From an uncultured bacterium (GTDB lineage Bacteria; Planctomycetota; Phycisphaerae; Phycisphaerales; SM1A02), in NCBI GenBank assembly GCA_903898755.1, contig CAIUGT010000136.1, positions 1-36,552 on the forward strand: a stretch of 36,552 nt of DNA, read 5' to 3'. Both the position numbers and the translations under genes were made by a program. The notes below the pieces were generated by a model. It made no database searches and was not told the DNA's origin. It worked only from the letters and a program-made list of their open reading frames with translations. This document shows, piece after piece, positions 33,187 to 36,552 of this stretch (positions within the stretch are counted from its first letter, which is position 1; each line of letters starts with the position of its first letter).

Positions 33187-34379
33187 TGGCGCGCAATTCC
33201 CAAATCAGCACTGACCTCGCTGTGCAAGCTGTTGGCCTGACCAAAGTATTCACCGATTTTTGGATGCGAGCGAAAGCCGTCGCCGTTGATGGAATTGATT
33301 TTGAAATCCGTCAACATGAAATTTTTGGACTTCTAGGTCCAAATGGAAGCGGCAAGAGCACAACTATTAAAATGATCTTGGGTCTTTTACGTCCAACGCA
33401 TGGTCGACTGACAGTGTTGGGCCACACGCCTGACGATGTGAAAGTGAAATCCAGGATTGGCTACTTGCCCGAAGAAAGTTATTTGTATCGATTTCTCAAT
33501 CCAATGGAAACGCTGGATTATTACGGCAAATTGTTTGGTTTGGATCGACGGGTTCGCCGGCGTCGCTGTGAGGAATTGTTGGAAATGGTGGGGCTGAATC
33601 AGGTTGGTCGACGCCAAGTTGGCGAGTTTTCAAAGGGCATGGCGCGCCGTCTTGGTTTGGCGCAGGCGCTTGTCAATGATCCAGATTTTTTAATTTTAGA
33701 CGAGCCAACAAGCGGACTTGATCCAATTGGTACCCGTCAAGTCAAGGACCTCCTTCTTGAGCTTGGTCGCCGCGGAAAAACTATTCTTCTTTCCAGCCAT
33801 CTTTTGTCGGATGTGGAAGACGTGTGTGATCGAATGGTTGTGTTGTACGGCGGAAAAATTAGAGCCAGTGGGAGTGGCGACGAATTGCTAGAGGACTCCG
33901 ATCACACTGTTATCCAAACCCAACGGCTTTTTCCTGAAACCATTTCAAAAATTGAAAAAGTTTTGCAGGATTCACAAGGCCTTGGCATTGAAAGCGCCCA
34001 CGCACCGCGTCAGAAGCTTGAGGATTTGTTCATGAAGATTGTCGAGCAAGCCAAGGCGGAGCAACTCTCAAACAGCGGCGCTTTGCATGGCGGAAAAACA
34101 GCTGCATTCTTGGCGGAGGACGCGACGGATGGTGTCGGGTTGGTCGAAAGTCTTGCCGCCACGCCGGTCGCTAAGCCAGCGAAAGTGGTGAAACCCATTC
34201 AATCCAAGGAGAAGGCTTCCGCCGCGAATGTTCTCAACGAACTGGTGAAAGAAGCGCCAATTCCGGCTGAAAAGACTCGCAATGTGAATGCGCCACATGT
34301 GGCCAGCGATGTCGATCGCGGAGTCCTTGATGGACTTCTTGGCAATGATCCAAAATCTCCAGGGAGCAAATCTTCTTGA
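33186..34379 (+). CDS. ABC-2 type exporter ATPase with a long C-terminal tail
   Basis: The nucleotide-binding domain has Walker A GPNGSGKSTTI (51-61), the Q-loop GYLPEESYLYRFL, a signature read as FSKGMARRLGLA, Walker B FLILDEPTSGLDP and the switch HLLSDVED. FSKGM replaces the usual LSGGQ but is common in ABC-2 ATPases. After about residue 250 comes a tail to 397 that is rich in Ala, Lys and Glu, with no recognisable domain. AGGGAG precedes the ATG. The start overlaps the SPFH gene by one base, and the end overlaps the permease start by 4 bp, so both partners are coupled. Confidence 0.92.
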   Translation: MARNSQISTDLAVQAVGLTKVFTDFWMRAKAVAVDGIDFEIRQHEIFGLLGPNGSGKSTTIKMILGLLRPTHGRLTVLGHTPDDVKVKSRIGYLPEESYLYRFLNPMETLDYYGKLFGLDRRVRRRRCEELLEMVGLNQVGRRQVGEFSKGMARRLGLAQALVNDPDFLILDEPTSGLDPIGTRQVKDLLLELGRRGKTILLSSHLLSDVEDVCDRMVVLYGGKIRASGSGDELLEDSDHTVIQTQRLFPETISKIEKVLQDSQGLGIESAHAPRQKLEDLFMKIVEQAKAEQLSNSGALHGGKTAAFLAEDATDGVGLVESLAATPVAKPAKVVKPIQSKEKASAANVLNELVKEAPIPAEKTRNVNAPHVASDVDRGVLDGLLGNDPKSPGSKSS

Positions 34380-36415
34380 CACAGTCGTTTCGGGAGCGTT
34401 GGTGGCGTTGGAACAATCGCTTCCAAAAGACGCGTGTCAAGGTCATCGCCACGATCATTTCAACTCTTGTTGTCTTGGGGTTTATGACTCCTTTTTTTGT
34501 GGCTAGCGCAAGGTTGCAATCGCAGCGCGACGCCATTGAATTGGTTATTCAGCAAGCCAACCTATCTGATCGAGAGCCGATTAGCGTGGCTTTGCTTGAG
34601 CGTGGCGAGGTGACAACATCCATGGGGAAGTTTCAAAGCAGTCGCCTGCGTTCCATGGGAAATGATTTATTTGATCGTCAGGGAAAGGTGGTGGATGCCG
34701 CGTTGATTTCCGACGTGCTGCTTGCTCCAAGTTTCCCATCGTGGTCGCCAGTCTTCATGGTGGAGCGACCCACATCACCACTTGCGGGGACCGCAATTCT
34801 GTTGGGAGCAACATTCCTGGCTCTGTGGCTGAATTTTTTTATTCCGTATCTCTGCATCATGATCACTTGCGCGGCCATTGTGTTGCCTTCGGTGAGTCAG
34901 GGATATTTTTCCGTGGCGTTTGTCACCACGGGAATCACCGCGCTTTTGCTTGCATTTGGGTTGTTAATACAACTTTTAATTGTTCTGCTGGGCGCGCGCG
35001 CGGGGTGGTGCGCCGTGGCGCAAACGTTGGTGCGGGAATCCATTCGGCTTCGAATCAGCGTTTCGTTTATCGCCGTGGTGCTCATCGCGCTTCCGCTCTT
35101 GCCAGTTTTTATTGACGGGTCTAGCCCGTTGCGTTATCAGATTCAAACATTCATGTCGCGTTCCTTGGATATCGCGTATGTCTGCGCCGCATGCATGACA
35201 TTGACGTTGGGTTGCGCAACCGTTGCGTTTGAAATTCGTGACAAACAAATATGGCAATTGATGACCAAGCCGCTCGATCGATTTCAATATCTTGTTGGCA
35301 AGTGGGTGGGGCTTGTCGGATTGAACACGGTTTTGTTTTTAGTATGTGGTCTGGGAATTTTTATCTTTGTTCAATGGATGCGAACGCGTCCAGCTGTGGA
35401 TGATTTTGATCGCATCGCCATTCGTGATGAGGTTTTGGTCGCGCGTGATGTTTCTCGACCGGAATATCAGCCGCTGAGTCGGGACAAGCTGGAGGAGGCT
35501 GTTGATTCCGTCATCGCCTCCGATGCCATTTTGAAAGCTGACTTGGATAGCGGTCGGCGTCGATTTGAGGATGTCAGGCGCGAGATCGCAGTGCAACGCC
35601 AAGTCGAGTTTCAATCAGCCCAGCGACGCGTTGATGCTGGCGAGAGTAAAACCTTTGTTTTTAGCAACTTATTAGCTGCAAAAAAGCTTGGTGGCACAAT
35701 GTCGCTGCGATATTTTTTCCACGCCGGAGGCAGCGATTCGCACTCATCGTTTCCAGTCATTTTTAAATTCGCCGATGGATCGTGGGTCGATCGCATGTTC
35801 ATTCCTGCTCAGGCGCACATTCTCATGGTCCCCACAAGTTTAATTGACGCCGATGGGAACTTGAAAGTTGAAGTCATGAATTTGAAATACGACGTCAAGG
35901 GGAAAAATTTTCTTCCAGGTCCTTTCACATTCAACTGGGATCAGGACAATCTTGAAATTTTGTATCGCGTTGGTGGCTTTGAAGGAAACTATTTGCGGGG
36001 CATGATTGTGAATTTGGTCAAGTTGTCATTCTTGGCAATGTTGGCTGTGTGTTCAGCTACCACGCTTAGTTTTTCCGTGGCATGCCTGCTTTCATTCTCT
36101 ATTTTTCTTGGTGGAAGCTTGGCGCCATTCTTGCAACAAAGTCTCATGTACTGGACTTCCGGTGCGGATGCTGGCTCTATTGAAAGCATTATTCAAGTTG
36201 TGGTGCGCGCCATCGCTGTTGTTGTTGAATTCGCCCTGCGACCTTTTGGGCAAACCAGCGCCAACGATCTGTTGGTCAGGGGACGCAATGTGAGTTGGGA
36301 CCGATTGACGCTCGCTGTTTTTGTGATTGGAATTGCTTGGACGGGCACCACGCTTCTCATAGGTTGGTTGGCGTTTCGCCGCAAGGAATTGGCCGTTTAT
36401 AGCGGGCAAGGATGA
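34376..36415 (+). CDS. Large ABC-2 type permease with an extracytoplasmic insert
   Basis: The 679-residue protein has helices near 22-44, 136-180, 184-206, 226-246, 264-284 and 310-334, then a soluble stretch to about 540, and more helices to the C-terminus. The cytoplasmic ABC-2 element lies at 286-310 (EIRDKQIWQLMTKP then DRFQYLVGKW). The soluble part has a helical run followed by a beta-rich segment around 440-530 (PVIFKFADGSWVDRMF). I chose TTG 34376 because AGGGAG lies before it and it overlaps the ATPase TGA; no nearby ATG fits. It is the partner of the ATPase. What it exports is unknown. Confidence 0.87.
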   Translation: MTQSFRERWWRWNNRFQKTRVKVIATIISTLVVLGFMTPFFVASARLQSQRDAIELVIQQANLSDREPISVALLERGEVTTSMGKFQSSRLRSMGNDLFDRQGKVVDAALISDVLLAPSFPSWSPVFMVERPTSPLAGTAILLGATFLALWLNFFIPYLCIMITCAAIVLPSVSQGYFSVAFVTTGITALLLAFGLLIQLLIVLLGARAGWCAVAQTLVRESIRLRISVSFIAVVLIALPLLPVFIDGSSPLRYQIQTFMSRSLDIAYVCAACMTLTLGCATVAFEIRDKQIWQLMTKPLDRFQYLVGKWVGLVGLNTVLFLVCGLGIFIFVQWMRTRPAVDDFDRIAIRDEVLVARDVSRPEYQPLSRDKLEEAVDSVIASDAILKADLDSGRRRFEDVRREIAVQRQVEFQSAQRRVDAGESKTFVFSNLLAAKKLGGTMSLRYFFHAGGSDSHSSFPVIFKFADGSWVDRMFIPAQAHILMVPTSLIDADGNLKVEVMNLKYDVKGKNFLPGPFTFNWDQDNLEILYRVGGFEGNYLRGMIVNLVKLSFLAMLAVCSATTLSFSVACLLSFSIFLGGSLAPFLQQSLMYWTSGADAGSIESIIQVVVRAIAVVVEFALRPFGQTSANDLLVRGRNVSWDRLTLAVFVIGIAWTGTTLLIGWLAFRRKELAVYSGQG

Positions 36416-36418
36416 TTT

Positions 36419-36552
36419 ATGCGTGATCGACTCATTCAACTCGCGTGCGTGATTGTTTTCGCTTGCGGCGCGGCGATCAGCGGCGCGTTTGTTCCAAACC
36501 TTTTGCAGCAGGCGACAACCGAAGGCTTGCGCTACACAGCTGATCCCGTTGA
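36419..36552 (+). CDS. Membrane-anchored or exported protein, unknown, C-terminus beyond window
   Basis: An ATG 4 bases after the permease stop, with AAGGA about 8 nt upstream, opens a frame that runs to the window edge. The 44 visible residues start MRDRLIQLACVIVFACGAAI and then SGAFVPNLLQQ, a hydrophobic segment that could be a signal peptide or membrane anchor. I do not recognise the family. Its position makes it a likely sixth member of the SPFH-exporter operon. Confidence 0.7.
   Translation, partial: MRDRLIQLACVIVFACGAAISGAFVPNLLQQATTEGLRYTADPV

Noticed and set aside
1-36552. tRNA genes, CRISPR arrays, insertion sequences or phage genes
   Set aside because: I looked for T-loop motifs, regularly spaced repeats, transposase-like frames and long terminal inverted repeats, and found none that held up.

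Overview
The window reads as chromosomal DNA from a bacterium of the Planctomycetota, probably the Phycisphaerae side. This is inference from the protein set: an enlarged RNase HII-like protein, a mitochondrial-EFG1-like EF-G, three SPFH (Band 7) proteins joined to an ABC-2 exporter, and a class I FbaB-type aldolase. There is no rRNA, tRNA, CRISPR array, transposase or phage gene. GC is moderate, and strong codon bias makes many long antisense ORFs that I treat as shadows. All recognised genes are intact except the two cut by the window edges (ribD at the left, a small membrane or secreted protein at the right).

Region by region. 1-3996, minus strand: ribD (C-terminus missing), fusA and an RNase HII-like protein. 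4095-5647, plus strand: fbaB overlapping a small lipoprotein that resembles the SecD P1 head. 5763-7790, minus: a P1B-type metal ATPase with a CPG motif. 8039-14321, minus: uvrA, a hot-dog thioesterase, purN, hpf, ptsN, ptsH and gpsA, in transcription order. 14322-14940: a gene-poor gap with two possible small ORFs and a good plus-strand terminator. 14941-20763, minus: gcvH, an ABC ATPase, an FtsX-type permease and uvrB, tightly packed. 20840-24429, plus: a TIM-barrel protein, cmk, plsC and a CCA-adding-type nucleotidyltransferase, with overlapping ends. 24448-27393, plus: two exported ClpP/SppA-class proteins and a four-TM protein. 27447-28484, minus: an ABC-2 permease. 28628-36552, plus: three SPFH proteins, an ABC ATPase, a large ABC-2 permease and the start of one more gene.

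Most of the left and middle is housekeeping: translation, riboflavin, purine, lipid and CMP synthesis, excision repair, and PTS-type regulation. The right third, 24448-36552, is the most unusual part. It puts membrane-scaffolding SPFH proteins, an ABC-2 export system and ClpP-class proteins (one apparently lacking its nucleophile) side by side. The last six genes are spaced by 17 bp or less and several overlap, so they look like one co-translated membrane module. I do not know of a described system with this exact composition, but I could not search for one.
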